Source: Enterococcus villorum
GTDB taxonomy: Bacteria > Bacillota > Bacilli > Lactobacillales > Enterococcaceae
Reading direction: 5' to 3'
Length of the DNA: 64,000 nucleotides
NCBI RefSeq assembly: GCF_007990225.1
Contig: NZ_BJWF01000003.1
Coordinates: 1-64,000 of the forward strand
A program made the position numbers and the translations under genes. How positions within the stretch are numbered: position 1 is the first letter of the stretch; the number at the start of each line of letters is the position of its first letter. This document shows, in pieces, positions 8,595 to 18,381 of this stretch. The notes below the pieces were generated by a model that worked only from the letters and a program-made list of their open reading frames with translations, made no database searches and was not told the origin of the DNA.

Positions 8595-9227
8595 TTATTT
8601 TACTAAGCCATGTTTAAATGCGTAGATTGCCGCTTGTGTACGATCCTCTACTTCTAATTTTGCCAATATATTAGAAACATGAGTTTTAACAGTTTTAAGT
8701 GTGATAAATAATTCATCCGCAATTTCTTGATTGCTTTTTCCTTCAGAGATTAGCATCAAAATTTCATTTTCTCGTTTCGTTAATTCTTCATGAAGAATGG
8801 GCTCATTACGTCTGCTCATCATTTCCATCATTTTTGTTGTTACTTCTGGTTCTAAAACACGTTCGCCTCTTTGTGTTGCCCTTATGGCATCCGCAATCTC
8901 GTGTGCAGTAGAAGTTTTTAACAAGTATCCTGCAGCACCAGCTTCAATTGCTGGATAGACTTTTTCATCATCAATAAAACTAGTCACAATGATAATTTTT
9001 GCTTGAGGCCAATCTTTTAAAATCGCTTTGGTTGATTCAATGCCATCCATTTCTTCCATGACTAGATCCATCAAAATGACATCTGGGCGTAATTCCATTG
9101 CTTTTTTGTACCCTTCACGCCCGTTTTCTGCTTCACCTATGACTTCAATGTCTTCTTGGATAGACAAATAAGAAGATACGCCTAATCGAACCATTTCATG
9201 GTCATCTACAAGTAGAACTTTTATCAT
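8595..9227 (-). CDS. liaR: Response regulator LiaR (NarL/VraR family)
   Basis: 210 aa. The receiver domain (about 1-120) has acidic pocket VDDH, phospho-acceptor Asp54 (ILMDL), and Lys about 105. The C-terminal LuxR-type HTH (about 145-208) reads [27 protein letters not shown]. It is the DNA-binding partner of LiaS in the envelope-stress response to daptomycin and other lipid II or membrane-active agents. Residue 73 is Trp, the wild-type residue at a site known to change to Cys in daptomycin-tolerant E. faecium. It is the last gene of the operon, 3 bp after liaS. Confidence 0.95.
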   Translation of the reverse strand: MIKVLLVDDHEMVRLGVSSYLSIQEDIEVIGEAENGREGYKKAMELRPDVILMDLVMEEMDGIESTKAILKDWPQAKIIIVTSFIDDEKVYPAIEAGAAGYLLKTSTAHEIADAIRATQRGERVLEPEVTTKMMEMMSRRNEPILHEELTKRENEILMLISEGKSNQEIADELFITLKTVKTHVSNILAKLEVEDRTQAAIYAFKHGLVK

Positions 9228-9230
9228 TTT

Positions 9231-10298
9231 TTATGCCTCCTTGATTAAAGGAACTTTAATTTCAATACTTGTACCTTGTCCTTTAAAACTAATAATTTTA
9301 ACGGTTCCACCAATTCCTGATACTCGTTCTTTGATATTATTCAATCCATAACTACCTGTTTTGTTTTCATTCATATTAAATCCAGTTCCATCATCAATCA
9401 CACGTAATAATAAATTATTATTGATTTTGTGTAAATAGACTTCTAATTCATTTGCTTTTGCATGTCTTAATGTATTCGATAATAGTTCTTGCACAATACG
9501 AAAGAGATGATCTTCTATAGAATTTGACAATTTTACGTCCTCAATCTCCCATTTCAAAGAGATTTGGATTTTATTTTGTAATTCTTTTAATAATTGCTCA
9601 ATTCCTTGTTTTAACCTTTTACCTTCTAAATTGACAGGGCGAAGATGTAACAAGAGCGCACGCATTTCGGATTGAGAAGCATTGATAATATCCGTAACCA
9701 TACGTAGTTGTTTTCGAAACATTTCTGAACTATCTGTTTTTTCAGCTTGCTCGGTTAAAGCTGACATCATCATCATAGCCGCAAACAATTGTTGAGAAAC
9801 AGAGTCATGGAGTTCACGAGCTAAGCGATGCCTCTCTAATTCTAAAATCTCTTCTTTTGTTTGTCCATTGACGTATTGTGGCCTACTAGTGACTATTTGT
9901 AATTCACTAGAGACTTCAACCATTTTTTCTTTGATCTTGGTGATCTCTTGATCAATATCTTGGACATAAATATCATCAACAGCTCTTGGAATAGGCTCAC
10001 TTAAACGATTTGATTCATAATTTCCAGCTGATAAGGCTCTTAGTTTTTCTTCAATTTTTCCATATTTCGCTTTTTGAATAATCGATATAACAAAAAAAAC
10101 CATCAGACCGACTCCCAGTGCAATAGCAAATAAATGAAAAATAAGTGGAACGTACAACAATCGAGCACTTAAAAGCGCTCGCCACCAATGTCTCTGGTTA
10201 TTTGCGTAAAAATAGGTGAATAGTGAAAACAAGATGATTAGAAAAGAGGCTGCTGAGGCATAAACAGCCATCATTGCTTTGGATAATTTGCTGATCAT
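9231..10298 (-). CDS. liaS: Sensor histidine kinase LiaS
   Basis: 355 aa. Two membrane segments (about residues 10-32 and 48-73) flank a very short outer loop, the intramembrane-sensing layout. A HAMP-like linker follows. The HisKA_3 box has phospho-accepting His in RLARELHDSVSQQLF (about 160-175). The HATPase domain shows the N box NTLRHAKA and the G boxes DDGTGF and GYGL-like GSYGLNN. It phosphorylates LiaR. Residue 120 is Thr, the wild-type residue at a site linked to daptomycin resistance in E. faecium (T120A). Its ATG overlaps the liaF stop by 4 bp, indicating translational coupling. Confidence 0.95.
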   Translation of the reverse strand: MISKLSKAMMAVYASAASFLIILFSLFTYFYANNQRHWWRALLSARLLYVPLIFHLFAIALGVGLMVFFVISIIQKAKYGKIEEKLRALSAGNYESNRLSEPIPRAVDDIYVQDIDQEITKIKEKMVEVSSELQIVTSRPQYVNGQTKEEILELERHRLARELHDSVSQQLFAAMMMMSALTEQAEKTDSSEMFRKQLRMVTDIINASQSEMRALLLHLRPVNLEGKRLKQGIEQLLKELQNKIQISLKWEIEDVKLSNSIEDHLFRIVQELLSNTLRHAKANELEVYLHKINNNLLLRVIDDGTGFNMNENKTGSYGLNNIKERVSGIGGTVKIISFKGQGTSIEIKVPLIKEA

Positions 10299-11026
10299 AC
10301 ACGAATCACCTCAACATCTCCAAGAAGAGTATTCGTAATAATTTTTAAACGTCTTGGATTTTCGTCATAATCGTTACTATAAATCTTGATCGATTCATTT
10401 TTTAAAGAAAATTGTTCCTCTTCAAATAAAACATTCCCAACTAAAGTCGCATGCTCTAAACTTATTGCAATCCCTAAAGGCACTAAAATTCTTGTTCGAC
10501 CAATTCCTTTACGCACAATCACAATGTTGTCATCTTTAGGTAAAAGTGTATTGCCTAAATCAATGATCGTATCTCCTGAAATAAGCGTGATGTTTATGTC
10601 GTCCCACTCATAGATATCATTTCCAATACGCTGATTACCAAATAATTGCTGTTTTTTTCGTTCGTTATTATGTGTCTTCAATTGATCCGTCTTTACCATG
10701 ATCATCTGTTTCTTTCGCCAAAAAGTATTTTTAGTTAAATCAATCCCCGAAATTTCGACTCCTTTAAGTCCAACAAACAAAATAGCAAATACTGCCATCA
10801 ACCATAAAGCTGGGCTGTTAACTAAACTAAAGAAAACAATCAAACTTCCGATCATCAATTGAAAATTTTTAAAACCTGATCGTGTTTTTTTTCTTAAAGC
10901 AAAATATATATTAATGATACCAAACAAGACCAAAAGAAGTAATTCCACATTGTTCACAATTTGCCAAATTGCAAATAGTAACAATAAAGCTTCGACAACA
11001 ATAAAAAAACGCCAAGAACTATTCAT
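10295..11026 (-). CDS. liaF: LiaF, inhibitor/sensor of the Lia envelope-stress system
   Basis: 243 aa. The N-terminus has about four membrane segments (residues 5-90). The C-terminal half is the LiaF-like domain (about 125-240), a beta-rich region with repeated DxxI/GDT phrases such as LISGDTIIDLGNTLLP. LiaF holds LiaS off in the absence of envelope damage. It is the first gene of the liaFSR operon, with ribosome site GGAAGGAG. A -10-like TATGAT lies about 45 bp upstream, but no convincing -35 was found. Confidence 0.93.
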   Translation of the reverse strand: MNSSWRFFIVVEALLLLFAIWQIVNNVELLLLVLFGIINIYFALRKKTRSGFKNFQLMIGSLIVFFSLVNSPALWLMAVFAILFVGLKGVEISGIDLTKNTFWRKKQMIMVKTDQLKTHNNERKKQQLFGNQRIGNDIYEWDDINITLISGDTIIDLGNTLLPKDDNIVIVRKGIGRTRILVPLGIAISLEHATLVGNVLFEEEQFSLKNESIKIYSNDYDENPRRLKIITNTLLGDVEVIRV

Positions 11027-11118
11027 TTTTTTCTCCTTCCATAAACATTCTCATTCCATCATACCTATTTTTTCGAAAAGATACTATAGGACTTGAGATG
11101 TAAAAGCAGAAAATATGA

Positions 11119-11150
11119 AAATGGACTATGACAAAAGTCACAGCCCATTT
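11119..11150 (-). terminator. Terminator after greA
   Basis: Minus strand AATGGGCTGTGAC, loop TTTT, GTCATAGTCCATT, then TTTTCAT. The 13-bp stem has wobble pairs. It lies just after the greA stop. Confidence 0.75.
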
Positions 11151-11170
11151 CTGCGCCAAGCAAACTTCAT

Positions 11171-11650
11171 TTATGCTTGTTCTACTTTAACGATTTTCAC
11201 TAACATATCGCCACCTGGTGTCGCAATTGTTACCTCATCGTTCACAAGCTTTCCGATCAAAGCTTGTGCAATTGGAGAATCATTTGAAATTTTACCAGAA
11301 AATGGATCTGCTTCTGCACTTCCTACGATGGTATATTCTTCTTCTTCGCCATCTGGTAATTCAATGAAAGTAACTGTTTTACCAATAGATACTTCATCTG
11401 AATCTACACCATCATTGTCAATGATTTGTGCAAAACGAATCATGTTTTCGATCGTTGTGATACGTCCTTCAACAAATGCTTGTTCATCTTTAGCAGATTC
11501 ATATTCTGAGTTTTCAGATAGATCCCCAAATCCACGAGCAATTTTGATACGTTCAATAATTTCTCCACGTTTAACTGTTTTTAATTGTTCCAATTCTTCT
11601 TCTAATTTGGCTTTTCCTTCTAAAGTCATAGGGTAAACTTTCTCAACCAT
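11171..11650 (-). CDS. greA: Transcription elongation factor GreA
   Basis: 159 aa, full length. It has the N-terminal coiled coil (about 1-75, [17 protein letters not shown], then [27 protein letters not shown] with the acidic tip) and the C-terminal FKBP-like domain (about 80-158, ending [14 protein letters not shown]). It stimulates RNA cleavage by backtracked RNA polymerase. It follows mltG on the same strand after a 141-bp gap, the common gene order in Lactobacillales. Confidence 0.97.
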   Translation of the reverse strand: MVEKVYPMTLEGKAKLEEELEQLKTVKRGEIIERIKIARGFGDLSENSEYESAKDEQAFVEGRITTIENMIRFAQIIDNDGVDSDEVSIGKTVTFIELPDGEEEEYTIVGSAEADPFSGKISNDSPIAQALIGKLVNDEVTIATPGGDMLVKIVKVEQA

Positions 11651-11791
11651 GTATAACGTCTCCTTCTTAATCTATGGAATACCGCAAAAGGTAATCTTTT
11701 GAGGAATATAATCCCAAAAAGATTACCACGCTTTTCCTAAAATGTAAATGTTTTTCTATTAATATAAATAGTTAATGATACAAATACTATT

Positions 11792-12970
11792 CTACGAATT
11801 ATTTACATATTTATCAACTAATTCTAAATGCTCTTCGTAAGTTTTTGCAAAATAAACATCTCCATGTTTCATGTCTGCTACGAAATAATAATAATCATTT
11901 TTAGTTGGTTCTAATACAGCTTGAATCGATGCTTCACTAGGATTATCAAATGGCCCTGGTCCAAACCCGGTATTAATATATAAATTATATGGAGAATCAA
12001 CAGCAGTATCTTGATACGTAACCATCTCTTTGTGTTCTCCTAATGCATACAACACGGAAATATCAGACTGTAAAGGCATATTTGCTTCAATTCGGTTGAA
12101 AAATACTTGAGCAATATTTTTACGATCGTTCTCTTTTACCCCTTCTTTTTCAACTAAAGAGGCCAATGTTAACACTTCTTGTACCGTAAGATTTTGTTGT
12201 TTGATCGTTGAAAAATAAGGTTGTAAAACCGTATTTGTTTTATTGACCATTTGAATGACTAAGTCTTTTAGTGACATTTGTTTATAGTAATCATAAGTAG
12301 CTGGGAATAGATAACCTTCTAATGGATATTTTACATTTTCAGCTTGACTCGCACTATCTAATAGCTCAGGGAATTTTTTATGGAGTTCGTTAAAGAAGGA
12401 CTCATCTTTCATTAAATCCAAAAACTCCTGTTTTTCTTTCCCTGTAACTTTTGCTACCCTAGAAGCAATTTGTTCAATATCATACCCCTCAGGAATCACA
12501 ATTTTTCCATCCGCCACTTTGGTTGGCTCTGAAGTACCGCCTTCTTGGAGTTGTTTTCCAATCTCATCCAAAGTCATATTTGGCGACATTTGATAATACC
12601 CCGCTTGAAAGCCAGTCATATTTTTAAATTTAGTGTAGTAATTAAACACTATCCCGCTTTTTATTACTTGATCTTTTTCCAAGATTTCACCAATCTGCTT
12701 ATTCGATGAACCACTTGGTATTTCAATTTGAACAAGCTGTTTATCCTTTGGGTTTAATGGTTTCAGACCGCTATCCACATAGCGATAAACTGTAAACCCT
12801 AAAATTCCTCCTACAATCAGCAAAGTAAGAGCAATCACTAATATGATCTTTCCAACAATTTTTTCTTCTTTTTTACGTAAATTTTTTCTCTGAGTAATCA
12901 CTTCATCCTTTTCAGAAGAATGATTCTGCTTGATTTTTTTCTCCCCTGGACGTTGTTTGTTTTCTGACAA
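11792..12970 (-). CDS. mltG: Endolytic murein transglycosylase MltG (YceG-like)
   Basis: 392 aa. A basic cytoplasmic N-terminus of about 40 residues precedes one membrane segment (about 42-65), then the YceG-like extracytoplasmic domain. The catalytic Glu is in LTLASLVEKEG. Later family phrases VFFNRIEANMPLQSD and YNLYINTGFGPGPFDNPS are intact. It cleaves nascent glycan strands and ends their polymerisation at the membrane during peripheral growth. The start is TTG at 12970, preceded by AAGGAGGAG, which suggests moderate expression. It is followed by greA. Confidence 0.95.
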   Translation of the reverse strand: MSENKQRPGEKKIKQNHSSEKDEVITQRKNLRKKEEKIVGKIILVIALTLLIVGGILGFTVYRYVDSGLKPLNPKDKQLVQIEIPSGSSNKQIGEILEKDQVIKSGIVFNYYTKFKNMTGFQAGYYQMSPNMTLDEIGKQLQEGGTSEPTKVADGKIVIPEGYDIEQIASRVAKVTGKEKQEFLDLMKDESFFNELHKKFPELLDSASQAENVKYPLEGYLFPATYDYYKQMSLKDLVIQMVNKTNTVLQPYFSTIKQQNLTVQEVLTLASLVEKEGVKENDRKNIAQVFFNRIEANMPLQSDISVLYALGEHKEMVTYQDTAVDSPYNLYINTGFGPGPFDNPSEASIQAVLEPTKNDYYYFVADMKHGDVYFAKTYEEHLELVDKYVNNS

Positions 12971-13168
12971 AACAACTCCTCCTTACTATCAACTTCGTAA
13001 CTCCATTTATTATACATGATAAATTGATTGACGTGAATTAATTTATCAAATATTCTATCAAAATTGTAAGTGGTAATCTCCATTTCAACAGATTAAAATA
13101 AATATTAAGAAAGAATGTAATGTTTATCTTTACATAAATATTACACAAAAGAAAGGAACGCTTGAAAC

Positions 13169-14341
13169 ATGATAAAAAATGGGAAACACGCAAAAAAAAG
13201 AAGCCGTTCTTTTTATACTATCCTCTTGTTGTTGCTTAGTCTCAGTATTTTTTCAACGACTATTATTTTAGGTTGGCATTCTTTTAATAAAGTGCAAGAT
13301 GACCCTACTACAAATCGAATTACTTTAAAAAAACAAGTGAATCTTTCCCCAAACGAACAGCAACTAGCAAGCCAAATCAATCAACTGTTAAAAAAAAATG
13401 ATTATATTGGTTCCATTTATGTAAAAAAAAATAATCACATTATTTTTAAACGTGGTTATGGTTATGCAAATAAAAAAACGGACCAACCAAATGGACCTTC
13501 TCTCTATTATCAAATCGGTTCCATTCAAAAAGCAATGACTGCCCTTTTGATTCTAAAAGAAGTGGAGTTGGGTCACCTCTCTTTAAAAACTAAACTAGCT
13601 AATTTTTATCCTCAAATACCTGGTAGTCAAATCATTTCGATCGAGGATTTGCTTTATATGAAATCTGGATTAAAGCGTACCGCTACACCTCGTGTGCCAT
13701 TGTCAGATGAAAAAGTCGTTCAATTTGCTGTTCAACATCTAAAATTAGTGGACTATCCTAATTACCGTTATGAACCACTAAACTTTACTCTATTAGCTGG
13801 AATTTTGATACAATTAACACATCAATCGTATGAAACATTATTAAAGAATGAAATTATTGTGCCACTTGGCTTAAAACATACAGCTTTTTATGATCAAGTC
13901 AAGCATTCATCTAGTCATGCTGTTTCCTATCAAATGTCACCTACTGACAATTATTGGAAACCATTGACTGAAACACAATCAGCCATTCGAAATGAATTAG
14001 GAACAGGCAATATTAGTATGTCGGTGTATGACTTAAACACCTTCTTTACAAAAGTTTTATCTGGGAAACTTATTCCTAAACAGCTACTCTTCTCACTCTG
14101 GAAAGCAAGTACAAAAGGGCATCCTTACCGTGGTGGGGTTTATTGTGGAAATGACTACGTTTTAGCACAAGGAAACATCAATCGTTTCCACTCTGTGGCT
14201 GTTTTCAAGAAAAATTTAAAAGATGCAATTGTTATGGAAAGTAATGTCCAAGCAGATAAAAAAGTCAAAATTCCTGCTACTGATCTAAGAAATCAAATTT
14301 ATGATTTAATTGAAGGAAACCATCAACTCGCTCATGGATAA
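13169..14341 (+). CDS. Beta-lactamase-fold serine hydrolase, membrane-anchored, degenerate motifs
   Basis: 390 aa. A very basic N-terminus and one hydrophobic segment (about residues 15-38) suggest a type II membrane anchor with the domain outside. The class C beta-lactamase/PBP4*-like domain (about 75-370) has the nucleophile motif SxxK (GSIQKAMTALL, about residues 118-122). The second motif, normally YxN, reads YEP in RYEPLNFTLL. The third, HxG-like, is also not clear (AQGN near the C-terminus). It may be an esterase or carboxypeptidase-like enzyme with altered chemistry, or a pseudoenzyme. The start has GAAAGGAA upstream. It is divergent from mltG. Confidence 0.8.
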   Translation: MIKNGKHAKKRSRSFYTILLLLLSLSIFSTTIILGWHSFNKVQDDPTTNRITLKKQVNLSPNEQQLASQINQLLKKNDYIGSIYVKKNNHIIFKRGYGYANKKTDQPNGPSLYYQIGSIQKAMTALLILKEVELGHLSLKTKLANFYPQIPGSQIISIEDLLYMKSGLKRTATPRVPLSDEKVVQFAVQHLKLVDYPNYRYEPLNFTLLAGILIQLTHQSYETLLKNEIIVPLGLKHTAFYDQVKHSSSHAVSYQMSPTDNYWKPLTETQSAIRNELGTGNISMSVYDLNTFFTKVLSGKLIPKQLLFSLWKASTKGHPYRGGVYCGNDYVLAQGNINRFHSVAVFKKNLKDAIVMESNVQADKKVKIPATDLRNQIYDLIEGNHQLAHG

Positions 14342-14671
14342 CAAAAAAGGTTGTGACAGAAGCAGTTAGCTCCGAACAAATACACCCTGATTTTCTAAAG
14401 TAATTCTCTATATTTGGGAAAATCAGGATTTATTGTTGAAAGGTTGTTTCCCAAAAAGTTGTACTTGTACAAAGTGAGTTTATCACTTTGTTTTTTGTGG
14501 TCAATGTTTCCTATTTTGTTGGAGCTAAATTTGATATTAAACTTGGCTTAATCAGTTTAACGTTTGTTTGATTTATGATGGTTAGCAGGGGCTCGCTTGG
14601 TCCACAGAGACCAGTTTTATAAGTTTTGTTCGATATTTCTTTCACTATTCATTCTAATCTAAAAAGAAAAT
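14342..14671. other. Intergenic region downstream of serine hydrolase
   Basis: 330 bp without a supportable gene. It contains a hairpin (CTGATTTTC/GAAAATCAG, about 14390-14427) and the terminator at 14469-14496. The remainder shows nothing recognisable. Confidence 0.6.
14469..14496 (+). terminator. Terminator after the serine hydrolase gene
   Basis: ACAAAGTGA, loop gttta, TCACTTTGT followed by TTTTTG: a 9-bp perfect stem plus T run. Confidence 0.85.
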
Positions 14672-14723
14672 AGAGGGTCATTTCATCCATTGGTGAAATT
14701 GCCCTCTAATCTTAGTATAATTT
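14672..14723. repeat. Palindromic intergenic repeat, copy 1
   Basis: AGAGGG... hairpin (14672-14707, arms AGAGGGTCATTTCA and TGAAATTGCCCTCT) followed by the tail AATCTTAGTATAATTT. A related copy lies at 52493-52545. It immediately abuts the stop of the epimerase gene and can also act as its terminator region. See findings. Confidence 0.7.
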
Positions 14724-15678
14724 AGTTGATTTCTGTTTTCAGATAACTAGTCATTCCGCTTAATATATCGTACCGAGGTTGAAACCCAATTGTCTGAATT
14801 TTATTAATATCTGCTAAAGAGTCATGAATATCTCCTGAACGTTCTTCTTTATATTCAAGAATCAATTCTGTCTCTAAAATCTGATCAATCGTGTGGATTA
14901 ATTCTAGCAATGTTGTTGCTTTTCCCGTGCCAACATTAAATTGTTGTCCTAATGAAGCTTTTTCTTTAGCTACTAAAAGTAAGGCTTGTATCACATCTTC
15001 TACATAAACAAAATCTCTTGACTGACTTCCATCGCCAAACAATGTAAAGGAAGAAGCTTCTCCAGCTAATTGTTTCTTATAGCGGTCAACTAAGATAGAA
15101 ATCACTCCACTGTATGGTGAATTTGGATTTTGATTTGGTCCATATACATTAAAAAATCGCACAGCACTTCCAGGAACACCATAAAGATGGCAATAATCCA
15201 AAACATATTGTTCTGCTGCAAATTTATCAATGGCATATGGTGTTAATGGACGGATCACTGATTCTTCTTTTTTCGGTAAAGTAGGTTCATCGCCATAAAC
15301 AGCCGCTGAAGAACTGAAAACGATACGTTTTAAGTCAGGTTGATATTTGCGGATCAGTTCTAAAAGTAATAACACACTTTCAAAATTTACGCGATGTGTT
15401 TCTACAGGTCTAGCAACTGAATCAGCGACACTGGCCACTGCCGCTAAATGGAAGATATAGTCAAACTGATTGGCACGCATGACTTCTTCCATTAATACTG
15501 AATCTGCCACATCTCCTTCAATAAAAGTAATATTTTTATCCATATCAAGGTTTTCTACTTTTCCCATTGATAAATCATCAACAGCAATCACCACATTTTC
15601 TTTTCCTAGATGATTGGCTAAGGTAGAACCAATGAAGCCGGCTCCGCCAGTAATTAATATTTTCTCCACGCTTTTCAC
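14722..15678 (-). CDS. NAD-dependent epimerase (UDP-glucose 4-epimerase-like), epa variable region
   Basis: 318 aa extended SDR. The NAD motif is GGAGFIGS (residues 10-17). Catalytic Ser is in SSSAAVYG and the YxxxK motif is YAIDK. RFFNVYGP and FGDGSQSRDFVYVEDV are typical of the GalE/WbpP group of nucleotide-sugar 4-epimerases. It probably makes UDP-Gal, UDP-GalNAc or a related donor for the polysaccharide built here. It is the last gene of the epa variable cluster, 203 bp beyond the flippase gene, whose own terminator lies between them. Confidence 0.88.
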   Translation of the reverse strand: MKSVEKILITGGAGFIGSTLANHLGKENVVIAVDDLSMGKVENLDMDKNITFIEGDVADSVLMEEVMRANQFDYIFHLAAVASVADSVARPVETHRVNFESVLLLLELIRKYQPDLKRIVFSSSAAVYGDEPTLPKKEESVIRPLTPYAIDKFAAEQYVLDYCHLYGVPGSAVRFFNVYGPNQNPNSPYSGVISILVDRYKKQLAGEASSFTLFGDGSQSRDFVYVEDVIQALLLVAKEKASLGQQFNVGTGKATTLLELIHTIDQILETELILEYKEERSGDIHDSLADINKIQTIGFQPRYDILSGMTSYLKTEIN

Positions 15679-15829
15679 TCCAATTTACTAATTACATATA
15701 CATAAATGATAAGTTTAGTGTAACATGTTTATTCTTAGAAGACTATCTTATTTAATAAGGCAAACTTTATTCAGGTTTGTCATAAATTTAGCCATGCATA
15801 AAAAAGAAATAAGAAAGTAATTAAGAAAA

Positions 15830-15865
15830 AGAACACAATGAATCCTCCAGATTCTAGTGTGTCCT
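15830..15865 (-). terminator. Terminator after the flippase gene
   Basis: Minus strand AGGACACACTAGAATC, short loop, GATTCATTGTGTTCT then TTTTTCTT. The stem is about 15 bp with wobbles. Confidence 0.7.
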
Positions 15866-15881
15866 CACTCTTTTGTTGCAA

Positions 15882-17306
15882 TTAATGATCTTTTACTAAG
15901 TGTTTTAAATCTTTAAAATCACTTAAAAATCCTTTATGGATAAGCACCATATAGATCACATATACCACGATATAAGCACCCATACTTATAAAAGTTCCAC
16001 CGAACCAAATATTACTAAAAATAAACAATAAAGTAATACATGTTTCTAAAAAGATTTTCGCACCAATTTTGATCTTCATATCTCTACATAAGAAAAACTC
16101 AGCTAAATTACATCGGAAAGCTAAGCTAGCAAGTATGAGACCTACAGTTAAATTTAAATTGCCAACAATGAAAATGACAAACAAAGAAAGAAGCAAAGAC
16201 AAGCTTAAAGTCAAAACGTTCACCATAAGAATCGTTTTTTCTTTGCGTAATGTTTTTAAATACGTATTTATCAATAAAGACATTCTTCCTTCGTAAATAA
16301 CAATTGGGAATAAAATCCCCATAAATTTTAGACTAACAGCATATTCAGGTAACCACATTCCCAAAACAATTTTTGCAGGAATATAAAAAATCAAAATGGC
16401 ATACGTCAAAGGAACAAAAACGCCCCTTAATGTTTGAAACAAAGAAGAAAGTCGTTCTTTATTTGTTCTTCTTAAAAGTGGAAACATAACAATCCCAACA
16501 GCATTGATAAATGTTAAAAACATATTTGAAATACTTAAAGTAAAAGAAAGTTTCCCAAAAGTTTCGATCGACCACTGTTGCTGAACAAAGAAACGGATCG
16601 TTCCCATAATCAACATACTTGCAATACTACTTAACATCAGTTTGCTACCAATATTGATATTATCTAAGATTTCAGGAACCAATTCTTTCAAGCCAATCAT
16701 ATTGACTCGAAGCATATCTTTGATTCGTGTCATCCCCCAAATAGTAATCACTAATTTTGAGATAATATCCATGATAATCAACCAATAAAATTCACGTCCG
16801 CCCATCGCAAAGTAAATGCCAATCAATACAACATAAAGATAGCGATCATTTCTCGATAATTGCGCATATTCTTTAATTCTGTTCGTTGATTGAAAAATAT
16901 AAAGGATAAATGTCTTCACGATAGTTATAACAGATACCACAGCTGTTAACATTAAAATCAATGCTTGGTATTCTCTTGGCATAAAGAAATATGCCCACAA
17001 GATAACTAAAGTTGAAACAAAAAATTCAAAGATTGCTAAATACCAAAACTGTGATCCTAAAGAACGCTTATCAATGTCTCGGTATTCTTCTCCGCCGATT
17101 TTTAAATAAATTCCATCGATCCACCCAAAGTGTAAAAAACCGACATAAGATGAATAAAACACATAAAGTTGCCAGTAACTATATTCTGTGACCCCTAATA
17201 ATTTTGGAACAAATAAGTTTAAAAGAACGGAAATACCTAATGTAGCGAAGTTAGCAGCTACAGTATAATAAAGATTTTTTGCGACAGCTTTTGCTTTGTG
17301 ATTCAT
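15882..17306 (-). CDS. Wzx-like polysaccharide flippase
   Basis: 474 aa from ATG at 17306, served by GAGGG (the GTG at 17321 lies in that ribosome site). About 12-14 hydrophobic segments span the whole length, with the MOP/Wzx opening NLYYTVAANFATLGISVLLNLFVPKLLG. It would flip undecaprenyl-linked repeat units to the outer face. With the Wzy-like protein at 19.3 kb it suggests a Wzx/Wzy route for the side chain, beside the ABC exporter of the core. It starts next to the stop of the upstream glycosyltransferase and is co-transcribed. Confidence 0.88.
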   Translation of the reverse strand: MNHKAKAVAKNLYYTVAANFATLGISVLLNLFVPKLLGVTEYSYWQLYVFYSSYVGFLHFGWIDGIYLKIGGEEYRDIDKRSLGSQFWYLAIFEFFVSTLVILWAYFFMPREYQALILMLTAVVSVITIVKTFILYIFQSTNRIKEYAQLSRNDRYLYVVLIGIYFAMGGREFYWLIIMDIISKLVITIWGMTRIKDMLRVNMIGLKELVPEILDNINIGSKLMLSSIASMLIMGTIRFFVQQQWSIETFGKLSFTLSISNMFLTFINAVGIVMFPLLRRTNKERLSSLFQTLRGVFVPLTYAILIFYIPAKIVLGMWLPEYAVSLKFMGILFPIVIYEGRMSLLINTYLKTLRKEKTILMVNVLTLSLSLLLSLFVIFIVGNLNLTVGLILASLAFRCNLAEFFLCRDMKIKIGAKIFLETCITLLFIFSNIWFGGTFISMGAYIVVYVIYMVLIHKGFLSDFKDLKHLVKDH

Positions 17307-17317
17307 TCTGATATCCC

Positions 17318-18289
17318 TCACTTTCTTGCCTTATGCTTAATAAGATGATAGATATCAGTGCCGAAATAAAATTTACGCTGGTAATGAAAAAAAGAGGAAA
17401 CAACAGCAGATAGTCGCTCTTTTTCTAATATCGCAACACGCATTTCTAATTCATCGATTAATGTTTGAAGCAATTTTTGTTTTTTATCATAATCCTTCAT
17501 CTCAGTAAAATTAGATAAGTAATTATTCGCTGCATGTACTCTTTGCAATCTTCTGCGCAATGTATTTAATCTTTTATAATACTGAGTCTCTTTATTTGAT
17601 TGATCAATTTCTTTTTTAAATGAACTTTGACCATGTTTGCGCCACTCGATTAAAGGTTTTCTTATTAAGTACAATCCATTACTTAAAACTGCACTTCCCC
17701 ACATGGACATGTCATGGACAGGATTTTCCATTCGCGAAGCATATAAATTCACATTTGTAATAAAATCTTTTCGAACAGCGTAAACACACCCAGGGCGTCT
17801 TAGAAATAAATTATTTTCATTAAAAATAACTCTTTCTTCTGGTCTATGATCAATCGTTTCTGTATCAATGCGTTTTAATTCCTCAGCTAATCCTCCAGGC
17901 TCAACCAATTCTTGGTAATCAGAGGCTAAAACTTGTACTTTATTATTCGTAAAAATGTTACTCATTTCTTTAATTTTTGTTTCATGCCAAATATCATCTT
18001 GGTCACAAGTAAAAATGATTTCATTTTTTGCTAAATTTAATAGGGTAAAAAAGTTTTCTCGCCAACCCACGTTTTCTTTGTTGATTATTAGATGCCAGTT
18101 TGATTGTAACTGATTCTCTTCAATAAATTTTTTGATAATAGCCACTGTATTATCAGTAGAACAATCATCTTTTATTAAGACCTCGTCAATTTTTTGCGTT
18201 TGGTTTTTCAAAGAATTTAACTGCTCTATTATATTTTTTTCGCCGTTATATGTAGCCATTACCACAGTTGTTTGTAGTTGCTCATACAT
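17318..18289 (-). CDS. Glycosyltransferase family 2
   Basis: 323 aa from ATG at 18289, with AAAGAGTGG upstream. The GT-A fold begins TTVVMATYNGEKNIIEQLNSL. It shows DDCSTDNT and the donor-binding acidic motif DQDDIWHE (about residue 95), like rhamnosyltransferases of the RfbF/WbbL type. A basic C-terminal region (about 215-320) has no membrane span. It acts at the cytoplasmic face on lipid-linked glycan. The acceptor and sugar are not readable. Confidence 0.88.
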   Translation of the reverse strand: MYEQLQTTVVMATYNGEKNIIEQLNSLKNQTQKIDEVLIKDDCSTDNTVAIIKKFIEENQLQSNWHLIINKENVGWRENFFTLLNLAKNEIIFTCDQDDIWHETKIKEMSNIFTNNKVQVLASDYQELVEPGGLAEELKRIDTETIDHRPEERVIFNENNLFLRRPGCVYAVRKDFITNVNLYASRMENPVHDMSMWGSAVLSNGLYLIRKPLIEWRKHGQSSFKKEIDQSNKETQYYKRLNTLRRRLQRVHAANNYLSNFTEMKDYDKKQKLLQTLIDELEMRVAILEKERLSAVVSSFFHYQRKFYFGTDIYHLIKHKARK

Positions 18290-18381
18290 GATATCCACTC
18301 TTTCTGATCAAATATAATGATAAACCTATTTTTATATGATTTGTCACTTAACTAAATTTTTACAACATTTAAAGCCATAAA

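Noticed and set aside
11115-11636. 173-codon open frame on the plus strand
   Set aside because: Antisense of greA, Ser/Thr-rich translation, no ribosome site. A shadow of the real gene.
12898-13083. 61-codon frame upstream of mltG
   Set aside because: Overlaps the mltG start region in another frame and lacks a ribosome site.
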